Assembly: GCF_016808335.1 (NCBI RefSeq)
Contig: NC_053140.1
Location: 31,612,586-31,676,585 of the forward strand
Direction of reading: 5' to 3'
Length of the DNA stretch: 64,000 bases
Source of the DNA: Panicum virgatum
Lineage: Eukaryota; Streptophyta; Magnoliopsida; Poales; Poaceae
Shown: positions 1 to 10,953 of the stretch, one piece after another
How positions within the stretch are numbered: the stretch's first letter is position 1
Layout of the letters: each line of letters starts with the position of its first letter
The notes under the pieces: model-generated
What the model was told of the DNA's origin: nothing
The model's database searches: none
What the model saw: the letters and a program-made list of their open reading frames with translations, nothing else
Made by a program: the position numbers and the translations under genes

Positions 1-126
1 GAAGAACTTGTATTGATAAAGCAATCCACAACAAAAGAAATGATATTTTGCATAAATTTTTGAATAAGACGAGTGATCAAACTTGAGGTCAAAAAATCAA
101 CGACCTATAATTTGGAACCGAGGGAG
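1..126. mobile_element. Stowaway-type MITE, right end only
   Basis: The stretch ends in GGAACCGAGGGAG followed by TA, the usual terminus of Tc1/mariner Stowaway MITEs of grasses (inverted-repeat end rich in GGGAG, TA target). Only one terminus lies in the window, so the length and the other inverted repeat cannot be checked. Confidence 0.6.
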
Positions 127-584
127 TATATTTAAAAAAAAGAAAAATAGAGGATAATAAGAGAAAGCCAATATATACATATTTCTTTAGAATTATTATT
201 GTAGTGCCGAACTGCCAGTAAATCAGTACACACATGTTGAATAGAGTTTACCAGGATACTGTAATGCCCTGATAATGTGAAGTAAGCCGATATATATATA
301 GAATGCATTCACCGTTCAGACAAAAATGTTTTTTTTGGGGAATACGTCTGAACATATATTTTATTAATAAAAACAATAAGTAATGATAGAGGCCAACTAA
401 GGAAAACCCATAACAGCAATTCAGTATCATTAATTCAGATAAACCCGCAAACCAGGGGCGAAGCCAACCGATCGAGTCACCGGGGTCGGCTCAATTCGGG
501 GTCATACAGCGGTGAGCAGTATTTTACACTGAATGTTGCAAATTTCATCGAGGCAGCTCCACCCCGTCACAAACTTAACAAACA
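127..584. other. AT-rich spacer downstream of the MATH-BTB gene
   Basis: No convincing coding sequence. It probably contains the 3' UTR and polyadenylation region of the minus-strand gene at 585-1655, but I see no decisive signal. Confidence 0.4.
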
Positions 585-1655
585 CTACTGATCCTTGCCT
601 TTGACGATCGCGTCCAGAATCTCCACCAAAACCAGAGGGCAGCTCGCGGCGAGATGCTTGAATCCATCTGTTTTCATGACAGCACCCAGCACATCCCGTG
701 AGGCAACATACGCGAGGCAAGCGTATTTGAGGCGCGCGCAGCGATGCTGCTCCGCTAGAGCAAGAGTGGTGGCGACCGTTCGCGCGTCGATGCCACGGCA
801 CAGCTTGGCCTCGCACATCTGCCTGAGCCTGTCGAGCCCGTACCGATCCGCCGCGACCAGCAGGTGCTGCGCCGCCGCATTCTTGTCGTCGGCGCCACGC
901 TTACCGTCGTCCGAGATCCGATCGGTGTACATGAAGAGAAGCAGCTCCTCGAAGACGCAGGGCTCCAGGCCGTCGACCTTGATCGGCTCCGCCGTATCCT
1001 TCTCCTTCATCGGGCCGAAGAGCTCCGCCGCGAAGACCGGAGACCGCGCGGCGAGCACGCATCTGTGGGCGCGGAACAACTGGCCATCGACGTTGAACGC
1101 AACGTCCGCGCCTCTCCCGTCCTTCAACATGCGCTCGAAGTGCTGGTGCATGTCTGATGGCGGAACGGCCACGGCGCGCACGTCCTCAGATACAGATTCT
1201 CCAACGACGGTCAGAACACACCTGATCGTGAAGCCGTCGTCGCCGTTGCGGCACAGCAGCGTTTTCAGCTTGGATTTCTCTACAAAGTTGCGAAAACCCC
1301 AGGCATTAAAAGGCGCACCAAATGTATTTGATTTCATGGTGGTGGTGCCCTGGTCCTGGAGATGGGATACCTCGCCGTCTTTGTCCAGTAACTCTAGAGT
1401 GTAGTTGGTCCTGGCGTCCTTGGCGCCGCCGACGAGACACAAGAAGACCGACGCGTAGGCGGCTTTGTCCACCTCCCCGTCGGGGTAGAGCCTGATGTTC
1501 CAGGCACGGCCGCCGGCGGTGAAGGTCCTCGAGCTGACGTACCTGCCGGCGCCCATGCCCTCGAGCAGCGAGAAATCGGTCACCTCGAAATTGTGGGTGG
1601 CTTGGGCGCTCGTCGTCACGAGCCTCGACGTTGTCTCGGACCGGCGCTTGTCCAT
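585..1655 (-). CDS. MATH-BTB domain protein (CUL3 E3-ligase substrate adaptor)
   Basis: A single-exon ORF of 356 aa. Residues about 20-150 form a MATH domain (THNFEVTDFSLLEGMG near the start, then AWNIRLYPDGEV and AWGFRNFVEKSKL). Residues about 175-295 form a BTB/POZ domain (GRGADVAFNVDGQLFRAHRCVLAARSPVF, then MKEKDTAEPIKVDGLEP and LLLFMYTDRI). A short BACK-like tail ends in DGFKHLAASCPLVLVEILD. The order and length match the family. Known members use BTB to bind CUL3 and MATH to bind substrates for ubiquitination; the substrate here is unknown. The ATG at 1653-1655 is chosen because the MATH domain begins about 20 residues later, as usual in grass homologues. Two decayed paralogues lie upstream on the same strand, so this is the surviving member of a tandem cluster. 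No frame damage is visible. Confidence 0.92.
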   Translation of the reverse strand: MDKRRSETTSRLVTTSAQATHNFEVTDFSLLEGMGAGRYVSSRTFTAGGRAWNIRLYPDGEVDKAAYASVFLCLVGGAKDARTNYTLELLDKDGEVSHLQDQGTTTMKSNTFGAPFNAWGFRNFVEKSKLKTLLCRNGDDGFTIRCVLTVVGESVSEDVRAVAVPPSDMHQHFERMLKDGRGADVAFNVDGQLFRAHRCVLAARSPVFAAELFGPMKEKDTAEPIKVDGLEPCVFEELLLFMYTDRISDDGKRGADDKNAAAQHLLVAADRYGLDRLRQMCEAKLCRGIDARTVATTLALAEQHRCARLKYACLAYVASRDVLGAVMKTDGFKHLAASCPLVLVEILDAIVKGKDQ

Positions 1656-2493
1656 GGCCGGGGCAGCAGCAGGAAGCGGTCGACCGTTGAGTTGTAGCCC
1701 GTGGGCGGAGGAGAACGTACGGCGACGTGCACCTTGGTTAGATTAATTAGATCTTGCTTGCTGCTTGTTTCGCTTAATCTAGCCTAATCATTTCGTGGGA
1801 TTATATATATTAATTCCACCGTTCAGATAAGGAAACTATTTGCGCATAAATATATTCTAGACTCGAGACGGATTGTAAACGGAAAGAGACGAAGCTTGCG
1901 GTGTTGTAAAATATCTCTGTCTCTATTTCCACTTTTTTTTTTCTAAAGCGAGTAATGATTATTTAGTCCGTCAATCGAAATTCTAATCAAAATCCGGACA
2001 AGTCAATTGGAATTCTAATCGGAATCCGGATAATCAATGCCTTGTACGATCACAACCTAGACTCTACACAAAGTAAAAGGACACAGAGTTAGTGATCTTA
2101 TATTACCCGTAACAGTGCACATGCACTATGCTATAATATAGTACCAAATCCACATGTAAATGGAATTATATTATACATAAACCTTAATAAATAAGAAGAA
2201 TAACCCCGTACCCTGCCACCCTCGAATCTTTGGTTAAGAATTTCATAGGGTGCAGGACGGAATGAAAATCAGGCTGTGTGAAAGAAAAAAGGTAAAAACT
2301 AAGAAGAAAAGTGAACGGCAAATAATGCTCAAACCTATTGAGAGAATTTCATTAGCAATGGATCAAGTACACATTCTCAAATACAAGAAGTTGCAACGGA
2401 TACATCTGTAATGTAATGCAGTAGAAAGTGATCGAATACCATGGATACTGAAGGCACTGCGGGCTATGTGTATTATCTGTATTTCCAGTGAGG
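1656..2493. other. Upstream region of the MATH-BTB gene and intergenic spacer
   Basis: Contains the 5' UTR and promoter of the minus-strand MATH-BTB gene. Reading upstream, an A/T-rich block with TATATATTAATT-like sequence lies near 1803-1815, a possible TATA region about 150 bp from the start codon. The rest, to 2493, shows no gene. Confidence 0.4.
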
Positions 2494-2823
2494 CTACTCG
2501 CTCTCGACGACAGCGGCGACCTTGTCTAAAATCTCCTTCATAGCCAAAGGACAACTGGTGATGAGATGCTTGAATCCATCGTCACAGCATTGAGAACGTT
2601 CCGCGAAGCTATAAATCCAAAGCAAGCATCTTTGAGTTGTGTGCAGTGCACGCTCCGCTAAAACTAGGGCGGTCCCAACTGTTTGCACATCAATATCCTT
2701 GGCTCAGCCTTGCTTCACACATCAGCCTTAACCTGTTTAGTCCATATCCATCGGCTGCAACCAACAAGTGCTGCATCGCCACACTGCAACCATCTGCAGT
2801 GCAATCTTCTGGCAAGGAATTTA
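2494..2823 (-). pseudogene. MATH-BTB pseudogene 2, C-terminal half (BTB end plus BACK-like tail)
   Basis: Read on the minus strand, this holds a late BTB segment (MQHLLVAADGYGLNRLRLMCEA at about 2715-2780) and then the tail, with DGFKHLITSCPLAMKEILDKV ending at a TAG at 2494-2496. It closely parallels the C-terminus of the intact paralogue at 585-1655. Small indels shift the frame in the middle. Its N-terminal part is not adjacent but lies 43.7 kb away, at 46527-47385. The coding sense runs in frame across the two junctions once the retroelement nest is removed (FIY then INSLPED). The break is therefore an insertion, not two unrelated fragments. Confidence 0.85.
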
Positions 2824-3026
2824 TGCGTTAGAGTGCGCAGCGGAATTCGGCCTGGCCCACTATACCCACGAGCCGGCGCCCTACCAGGCCTAGGTCCACC
2901 GGAGCCCAACTAACCAAGGCCTCGGGCCTAACTCAACCCAAAAGACTAGCCTAATAAGTGAAGACTGCCTCACCTTATATGTTGGGCTCCCCATCATCAA
3001 TTTCCGATATGGGACTAAATCCAACA
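2824..3026 (-). repeat. TRIM 3' LTR (left copy)
   Basis: Direct repeat of 3230-3431. Its start is degraded (TGCGTTAGAG against TGTTGGAG in the other copy), while its end CCAACA is intact. Confidence 0.7.
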
Positions 3027-3229
3027 ATCTCCACCGTCACACATCGGGCCCAACTCTTCCATCTCATATAGCCCATGTGATCTCCCGAAAGACGTTCTAC
3101 CAGGCCCCGAGTCCAACTCTCCAGCCACACACAACGTGTGCGACCTTCCGGAGACGTTCACGGGCTCCCCCATCACCATGTGACCCCGGAGATATTCCAA
3201 ATTTTTCAACCTTCGGCTCGGATACCACT

Positions 3230-3431
3230 TGTTGGAGTATGTAGCGGAATCCGTCCTGGCCCGCTATACCTACGAGCTGGCGCCCTACCAGGCCTAGGTC
3301 CATCGGAGCCCAACCAACTAAGGCCTCGGGCCTAACTCAACCCAAAAGACTAGCCTAATAGGTGAGGACTGCCTCACCTTATATGTTGGGCTCCCCCATC
3401 ATCAATTTCCGACGTGGGACTAAATCTAATA
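3230..3431 (-). repeat. TRIM 5' LTR (right copy)
   Basis: Begins TGTTGGAGTATG; its right end is degraded to CTAATA. It is adjacent to the primer-site-like sequence at 3215-3229. Confidence 0.7.
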
Positions 3432-3436
3432 ATAAT

Positions 3437-3836
3437 TGTTAGAAATTAGCCCTTCGTGGCGATGAGCCGCACGCTAATCTCCACGCAGCGGAACGACAAT
3501 TGAATCTACCGAGACGAACCTGCAAGATCACAAACGACACCGGAGGCACGATCTTTGTTGATGAGGTTGGGCCAAAGCCTACATCCCCGGGGCATGACTA
3601 CGGGTGCTCCTCCCCAATATCGCAACACCGGCCACTTTAGGGTCCCGACAGCATCGTGCCGCCTCCCTCTTGCAAGCCTGTCACTATGTCGCCATAGTTA
3701 CAACAACAACCCTCCTCTCATATTTATGAGAAGGTCCGGGTTACAGAGTTTGACACGAACTCTACCCTATACTACTAAATACAACTCAAGTCCTATCGTA
3801 ACCGGACTCGTACAAATATTCGACACATATTCAACA
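3437..3836 (-). repeat. LTR of element G (left, 3')
   Basis: A 400-bp repeat matching 46138-46526 nearly end to end, with start TGTTAGAAATTAGCCC and end TATTCAACA. Small indels distinguish the two copies. Confidence 0.82.
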
Positions 3837-4178
3837 AACTCCACCTTGACGAATATTCGGCCATCTTGAAGCCATCATGTGCGAACCTCCATGTACACCA
3901 AACTTGAGTTGTCACCTTTGCCGCTTGATCAAGAGCTACCCGAAGAAACACTACTATCCCTGCAATTCCCAACTTCGTGACTCCACCTGCAGCAGTGCAC
4001 CCTTCTCCTCTATCACCATAGTCTCTGCCAAGCAAAATTAGATCTCGTTCTAGCTAAACAGCTAACTAAATCTAACACCATGCTTTAATTACCTGTCTGA
4101 TACTGAGATTCTTGGTGTTGCTATCTGAGTCACATAAAAGAATTGCCACATTAGCATTGTTCTTCCGTTTTCGCTGCC
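3837..4178. other. Element G internal DNA, left part
   Basis: Non-coding. It begins AACTCCACCTTGACG, whose reverse strand AAGGTGGAGTT is a weak polypurine tract next to the LTR. It ends in CTGCC, the target duplication of the A/B array. Confidence 0.6.
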
Positions 4179-5445
4179 TGTTGACAATCACTAACGACCC
4201 ATTTTGACCGTCAACTATCGTGCAAAAGTCGAGCATCAGAAGGAACAAATGTTAGTATAGGATGATTATTTGACGAATTTCACAGATGCTAGTCTGAGAA
4301 TGTGTGCATGTGAATTTGGGCCAAAACTGCATGTAACATGCATATTATCCAAGGCATAAATCCCCATGCCAAGCACAAAGGCCCACTTGGCAGCCACACA
4401 AGAGGAGGAGAACCAGCCCATGCACAATGCCACATCAGCAATCCGAGGCAAACTCCTCTCAACCAATCAGACGCAAGCACAAGGATCAAACGACCCACAT
4501 GGCAGCCATGAATAAGGAGGAAACTTGGCATGCACTCTTCCCTGGAATGAGGGACCCACATGTCATCCACCCACTAAAGGAGAGGTCGGTTGGGGCCCAC
4601 ATGGTCTCGACCAACCAAGGAGGTTAGCCAACGGCCCATGGGCCCCACCGCCTCTCAACCTCCACGTGGCATCTCCCCAATGGCTCCTTATGGTGGTTCC
4701 AGGAGGAAGAGGCCGTGGCTACTTCCTATAAATACAAGGGGAGGGGTGAGAATAGGAACACATACACATACACATACACACAACACATCCTCACAACTCA
4801 CCTTTCTCCCTTGGAGCTTAAGGCCTTCATCCTAGATGCTTAGGTAGACTAGGAGGTGTAGAAGAAGAGGAGGAGACTGAGGAGGAGTCGAGGGAAGTGC
4901 CGGGTCTATCGGCACTCTTCTCCGCTTGTACCTCGACGGATGCTTATTCGGTTGTAAGAGTTCGAGACTTTCTTTGTTTGTTTATTTGGAACTAGAGTTT
5001 AGTTCGCAAATTATCAACTCTGCCTTATATTAGTTGATGTGTATGCTAGCGAGTAGCATTTGATCTTAGCTTAAGAGCCCGGATAGAAAAGGGTACTCTT
5101 GGCTAGGGCTAAGGTTAGTAGGGAAAGGCGTAGACGTGGTGTCTAGACTGGACTATACCACTCAGTTGTCTGATAGTCCCACGGTTTGTAGAGGTAGCCG
5201 GCAGGTGGTGACAGCCCTGTTCGAGCTCTAGTAATCCTCCACGTTTGGATATTGGATAGAGTATCATATTGGAGCTATCGGCTTGTATAAGCCGGTCGAT
5301 ACCTTTAGCTCGAAGTATAACGGCAACGTGATCTTTTCTTCTAAGCATAGATTCTAGATATAGAAAGTCCTCTCTTCTGTCTGCTCCACACCGGCGTGTG
5401 TGTCCTTGGATGAGCCTGAACCCGTAGATAGTGTACTCATGTTCC
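4179..5445 (+). repeat. LTR1 of the A/B array (3' end deleted)
   Basis: Starts TGTTGACAATCACTAACG. TATAAATAC at 4727-4735 is the likely promoter, followed by a CA-rich tract near 4760-4785. Against LTR2 it lacks about the last 100 bp: after GTACTCATGTTCC at 5445 the sequence jumps into the protease-like ORF. Confidence 0.85.
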
Positions 5446-5470
5446 AACCTCTGCAACCATCCCTTGTTTT

Positions 5471-6348
5471 ATGAAAGGAAATATCATAGAAGCTCTTCAT
5501 GACCCTGCTGCTAAGGTTTGCATCTTACCCGAGTGCCTTTTGGATACTCTTGTGGGTAACAAGCCTCTAACCCCGACCAGCAAGTACTTTAAAAGTCAAT
5601 CTGGACTGTTCTTTGAATGTCGAGGGATTGCAAGGGATGTGCCTATCACCATAGACAAAATTGAGGTGCATTTAGATTTTTACATCTACGATATCCTCAA
5701 TTTTGATCTTCTCCCACTAGAAAAACTTTTAGCATCTCATGGGAGCCCAAATGAAATGCTAAGGGAAAATACTTCTGCCACTGCTGCCCCTTTTTAGAAA
5801 ATCCATTGGCAAAGCATCTCCCTGAGTAGAACTTGCTCGAGGAGATGGTGCATACATCTCCGTTCGTATCATCCGACCCCGTCCTCTTGAAAGATGTAGA
5901 ATCTTCTAAAGAGTACGACTCGAAAGATAGCCTTCACTTTTGTGAAGACGAACGTTCATCGTCCCCCTCGATCGAGTGTGAGCCTCTTCTCGCTGGCCCT
6001 GAATATGTTGTTCTCGATCTTTATCGAGTTACAACTATGAGCTTCCACGATAAATCTCTTGAGATGGAGAAATCATGGGCCAAGGAATTTTGTGAGGCGC
6101 CTACTCTGGAGTCCAATGAAAAGGATTCCTCACATGAGCATGGGAACTTCACTCTGGATATACCACATAAACCATGCTCATTCAATGCAACTCTAGAGTT
6201 AGGCATGCTTAGTGCACCGTGCACACACGAGGACAACAACCACCTTATGGTCCTCTTCTGCAAAATCTTCAGAAGGTTGGTTGTAGATGTATATGTTTAT
6301 CGTAAACATTGTAGATTTCGTGGGTGCACCGTGGCACTAACCTTGTAG
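5471..6348 (+). pseudogene. Unit A protease-like/gag-like ORF, 5' deleted and frameshifted
   Basis: Two overlapping reading segments (5471-5797 and 5833-6348) match the better-preserved unit B copy at 11641-12527. The first contains a retropepsin-like region (LDTLVGN, then LFFECRGIARDVPITIDKIEV and DFYIYDILNFDLL). The second is acidic and serine-rich (VSSDPVLLKDVESSKEYDS onward). A one-base loss near 5795 introduces a stop. A 9-bp deletion removes part of the motif that reads DFDILLGYPLEKL in unit B. The N-terminal part is gone with the LTR1/internal deletion at 5445. No catalytic DTG triad is obvious, so protease function is an inference from family resemblance only. Confidence 0.6.
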
Positions 6349-8793
6349 CTAGCTTCAACAATTGGTGGTGAAATAATGACCCATCACTAATTATGGCTAC
6401 AAGAGTTAGCATGGTCGAGCTTATGACTAGAAACAAAGCACTACCGGGAGATAGCCCGGACTATCATTTATTTATTTTCTTCTTTATTTCCCTTTCAATA
6501 AAAAGCAAGAGCATTTTCGAGGATATAGTTTCCCTTTGGGTATTGTTGGTCCTAACCTTTCTAGGTAAAGATCAAGAAGAATGACGGACAAACAACACCT
6601 ACGAACATGAGAGCTACACCGACTACAACACTTCGATATATCCTGATGAAGGAACAACTACAGAAGGAGATTTGAACTCCATACACTTGAAGTTTTGCAA
6701 ACTCCAAGTGTGGGGGAGGTATGTGAGTACCCCAAAGTAAGTTCTTTTCTCAATTCATATCTTGTCTTGGAATTGGTGCTTGTCCTCGCATCTTGCTCTA
6801 CAAAAAAAAATGAGAGGAGTTGCCATGGTGACGAGTTTATTATTAACAAAACACCACGGTAAGTACTCTCAATGTCCTGCTTTTGACATTAAACAAAGCC
6901 CTGCCGGGAGGTCGACCAAGGATCACCAGGTTCGTACTCATGCTTATCTCTGTTTGAATAAAGCTCAATCATGCTTCATGCTTTCTTTATCTGTTCTTGT
7001 ATGCTCTAGTTTGGATGTGTGTTCGAAAACACATTCATAGGCCTTTTTAAATCAAGCATGGTGTTTGGGTTAAAATGTTCTCTTCAGTCAAACTAGACCT
7101 TGTGTCAAGTTTGATTGATGTTCTGAAGTTAATACTTTTATAGATATTGGTTGCATATATGGACTAACCCTTGCAAAAAACTTCAAATCCAAAGTGGGCG
7201 AGTCATTGAGCTGAATTCAAGCAGAAAGGTAAGCCAAGGTTTTGGATCAATGTTGCACAACATATGCATGTTCATGCAATCTTCATTCAGCCTTGCCTGA
7301 GTAAGCATCGTGGTGAGATTAAATTTTAGTTTCAATAAATTTTTGGAGCTCCTTGGTTCTTAAAACCGGTAGAGCTATTAGTTTGTTTCCATATTTTTGT
7401 TTTTGAATAAGCACCAGGTATAAGAATAAGTGTGGGGGAGATCTCTCGGAACTTTCATGCATATACACTCGAGATCTCCCACAACACGTGCACAACACCG
7501 AATGAACCAGAATGCAAAAAGCCAAGACGAATCAGAGCTCATATTGGGCAGTGGAACCTCAGGTTTGGCTGACTAGTACTAGCTCCGATCATCTTCATCG
7601 CGACAGTTTGTGCACTCTACCCCTCATACTCTCCCTAACCTATGAGTTTAAATTAAATGTTGATCAATCACAAAAATTAAACTCAAGGAATATCCTCTGG
7701 CTCTTGTGCTTCTCTATGATTGGCTCACATACCTTTTATTCTTTGCTAAGCCTAAGCTTGTGAATCATATCTTAGGGAACCCATAATTATTAAGTTGTTG
7801 ACAAGTGAGATATGGTTTGATAGAAGAATTCTTGCTTTATCTGCTTATGTGTCTGGGAAATTTTTATCAAAAGAAAAACCTCTATAGCTTTATTTCTCCA
7901 CGTGTTTGTCCTACCAAAGCCATATGTTGATCTTCATGAGACAAATCTTCACACATATGTGCCTTGTTGTTACATTGAGCTTCATCAAACTTTGTGACCC
8001 TAGTGAGATACCTTTCATACTTGTTTGATCAAGATCATGTGCACTCCACCAGCTGAACTTCTACACTGGAAGTCAGTTATGCCATTCCATCCATCCACAA
8101 AATAAAACTCCAATGATCTCTCTCTCTCTAGTATCTTCCAAATGAGGCATGGGCTATCAAAAAAAAGAGAGAGAAAAGATGGCATGCCCAAGAAGCATGA
8201 CCTAAAAAAAATGGACACATCAATGTCCATGAAAAAAAGAGAGAGAGAAAAAAAATATATAGCCATATCCTCCAGTTATCCAAATAAAGGAAAGAGAGAT
8301 TCATAGAAGGAGTATTTCATTCCATCATCCACCTTCCATATGTGCACAATCTTGATCAACTTGTTTGATTAGTCATCTCCATGGATCTGTTGTTTGATTT
8401 TGCAATATATGTGACACAAGTGCATGCTTCCATTTCCCTACCTTGAGCTCCACATAAGCTATCTTTAGAAGTAGGGTGAAAAGAGGCAATGCCTTGGTGA
8501 GGATATATACACAGTGAGCGACATGAGAGATCCTATGGAGAAGTAAAGCTATGGTTTGTCTTTGCAAAAATATTTCCAAAACCCCAGTTATATAGCAGGA
8601 AAGTGGAGGAGACTGAAGTCAGCACCGTTCCTCTCTTCAACTTCCCAAACATTTATGGTGAACACATCAAAGTTCACAGGTAAGGGTGAAGCTTAGAATA
8701 ATTTGTATGCAGGTGTCATATCATGTGAAGTCGGGTCCGCCATAGTTCTTGGCTTTACTCGAAGACGAGCAAAGAACTAAGTGTGGGGGATCT
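6349..8793 (+). other. Unit A 3' non-coding region
   Basis: About 2.4 kb without real ORFs. It carries three copies of the polypurine motif AAGTGTGGGGGA (6706-6717, 7428-7439, 8779-8790); the last abuts LTR2 and is the likely true PPT. An inverted repeat at 7436-7445/7471-7480 (GGGAGATCTC / GAGATCTCCC) could form a hairpin. Near 8160-8260 lie short GA-rich runs. Confidence 0.7.
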
Positions 8794-9372
8794 TATTGAC
8801 GGTCACTAACGATCCATTTTGACCGTCAACTATCATGCAAAAATCGAGCATCAGAAGGAATAAATGTTAGCATAGGATGATTATTTGACGAATTCCACAT
8901 ATGCTGGTCTGAGAATGTGTGCAGGTGAATTTGGGCCAAAACTGCATGTAACATGCATATTATCCAAGACATAAATCCCCAGGCCAAGCACAAAGGCCCA
9001 CTTGGCAGCCACACAAGAGGAGGAGAACCAGCCCATGCGCAATGCCACATCAGCAATCTGAGGCAAAATCCTCTCGACCAATCAGACGCAAGCACAAGGA
9101 TCAAAGGACCCACATGGCAGCCATGAATAAGGAGGAAACTTAGCATGCACTCTTCCCAAGAATGAGGGACCGACATGTCATCCACCCACCAAAGGAGAGG
9201 TCGGTTGGGGCCCACATGGGCTCGGTCGACCAAGGATGTCGGCCGACGGCCCATGGGCCCCACCGCCTCTCAACCTCCACGTGGCGTCTCCCCAATGGCT
9301 CCTTATGGCGGTTCCAGGAGGAAGAGGTCGTGGCTCCCTCCTATAAATATAAGGGGAGGGGCTGAGAATAGG

Positions 9373-9403
<31 letters not shown>

Positions 9404-10159
9404 CACACCCACTCAACTCACCTTTCTCCCTTGGAGCTTGAGGCCTTCATCCTAGATGCTTAGGTAGACTAGGAGGTGTCGAAGAAGAGGAGGAGAGTGA
9501 GGAGGAGTTGGGGGAAGTGCCGGGTCTGTTGGCACTTTTCTCCGCTTGTACCTCGACGGATGCTTATTCGGTTGTAAGTGTTCGAGACTTTTTTGTTTGT
9601 TTATTTGGAATTAGAGTTTAGATCGCATGTTATCATCTCGGACTTATATTAGTTGATGTGTATGCTAGCGAGTAGCATTTGATCTTAGCTTAAGACCCCA
9701 GATAGAAAAGGATAGTCTTGGCCAGGGCTATGGTTAGTAGGGAAAGGCGTAGACGTGGTGTCTAGGCTGGACTAAACCACTCAAGTCTGATAGTCCCATA
9801 GTTTGTAGAGGTAGCCGACAGGTGGTGACAGCCCTGTTCGAGCCCTAGTAATCCTCAATGTTCAGATATTGGATAGAGCATCATATTGGAGCTATCGGCT
9901 CGTATAAGCCGGTCGATACCTTTAGCTCGAAGTATAACGGCGACGTGATCTCTTCTTCTAAGAATAGATTCTAGATATAGAAAGTCCTTTCTTCTGTCTT
10001 CTCCACACCGGCGTGTGTGTCCTTGGATGAGCCTGTACTCGTAGATAGCGTACTCATGTTCCTCAGTGGATACGATACTCTTGGAATACTCTTGGGTGAA
10101 AGCTACAGCGGTATCCGTGCACTTGCGGATTTTATTCGTGACATTGCAAAATACCAGCA
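8794..10159 (+). repeat. LTR2 of the A/B array (shared middle LTR)
   Basis: 1366 bp, starting TATTGACGGTCAC (TG mutated to TA) and ending ATACCAGCA. The TATA box TATAAATA lies at 9342-9349, with a (CA)n run at about 9375-9402 just downstream. It serves as 3' LTR of unit A and 5' LTR of unit B. Confidence 0.85.
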
Positions 10160-10166
10160 AGCTTTC

Positions 10167-10184
10167 TGGCACCATTGTCCGGGA
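10167..10184 (+). other. Primer-binding site of unit B
   Basis: TGGCACCATTGTCCGGGA, seven bases after LTR2. It differs at three positions from the TGGCGCCATTGCCGGGGA found in element D at 17577-17594. Confidence 0.7.
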
Positions 10185-10673
10185 ACGGTAGCGGGAGTAG
10201 AGGTAGAATCAAGGAAAAAGAAAAAAGAAGATACGAGAACGACTGAGTCCGTATCGATAGTCCTAGAGCTTGACGTCGCTAGCGGAGGATGGTTTGCACA
10301 CACAACTCCGGAAGAAGGGAGAGACATCCTAGATAGTTTCCTAGAAAACTCTTTCTTCGCTACCGACCATAGTGAACCCCACTGGGAGGGATCCGCGTCG
10401 AGCCATGAGAGTCTCTCAACACCCGAATCTGAGCCTTCATCTTCCACATCTCAATATTTGTTTGTTGAGCCCTCTCCCGAACCAAAAACACTGAAGGAAG
10501 AAGAAATTCAACCTTCGGAGTTCTCTTCCAGATTCGAAGATGACCCTTTCGGGAACATCAAAAACACTTCGACTCTTAGGGTCGAGAAGTCTACGGAATC
10601 GTTGTGCCCTTATGAGACACTCGGTAAAATTTTCTGCCATACACCCACAATGGATTGGTCAAAGGAGGCAAAG
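10185..10673 (+). pseudogene. Unit B gag-like ORF, N-terminal part, cut by Cassandra
   Basis: An open frame rich in Lys then Glu/Ser (SRKKKKEDTRTTESVS, then EGRDILDSFLENSF and SSTSQYLFVEPSPEPK) runs up to the Cassandra insertion. It resumes immediately after it at 11582. This N-terminal portion is absent from unit A. No gag fold or zinc knuckle is recognisable; I call it gag-like only from its place after the primer-binding site. Confidence 0.5.
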
Positions 10674-10953
10674 TGTAACGTCCCGCCTCCCCGAGGCCGG
10701 GCCCGCTTACATTTGGCTGCTTTCTAGGATATAGACTGTCCTCACAGACCAACACCAGTCTTTTCTGCACACTTTGTCCTCACTCGTGTGCACCCGGGAA
10801 GAACTTCCCGGTCGGTCACCCATCCCCGTATTTCTCCGGGCCAAGCACGCTTAACCTCGGAGTTCATTGAAGACCGGCTTCTGGAAAAGAAGTTGCAACT
10901 TGTTGGTATGAGTATTCTATTAATCCTATTAAGCCCTGTGCCGGGGTGTCACA
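10674..10953 (-). repeat. Cassandra 3' LTR
   Basis: About 280 bp, with a single copy of the 5S-like promoter block (C-box region 10814-10826, A-box 10841-10852, both minus strand). Confidence 0.9.
10814..10852 (-). promoter_or_regulatory. 5S-rRNA-derived Pol III promoter in Cassandra 3' LTR
   Basis: The minus strand reads AAGCGTGCTTGG (A-box) and, downstream, GGATGGGTGACC (IE/C-box), both matching plant 5S rRNA. Spacing between the boxes is close to that of a 5S gene. Confidence 0.85.

Larger units (their letters stand above)
2824..3431 (-). mobile_element. TRIM (miniature LTR retrotransposon)
   Basis: Two direct repeats of about 200 bp (2824-3026 and 3230-3431) flank about 200 bp of non-coding sequence. 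The right repeat begins TGTTGGAG and the left ends CCAACA, standard LTR termini. Next to the right repeat, 3215-3229 reads on the minus strand as GTGGTATCCGAGCC, close to the initiator-Met tRNA primer site (TGGTATCAGAGC), so the element points leftward. A purine-rich GGTGGAGAT abuts the left LTR as polypurine tract. There is no coding capacity; total length is about 608 bp. The two LTRs differ at many sites, so the copy is old. Target duplications are unclear because it abuts element G. Confidence 0.75.

Noticed and set aside
595..1404. 269-codon plus-strand frame opposite the MATH-BTB gene
   Set aside because: It is the antisense shadow of a GC-rich gene; composition is low-complexity Ser/Arg and no domain is visible.
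9375..9402. CA repeat considered as a CRISPR-like or regulatory array
   Set aside because: Simple (CA)n microsatellite at a constant place after the LTR TATA box; no spacers or leader.
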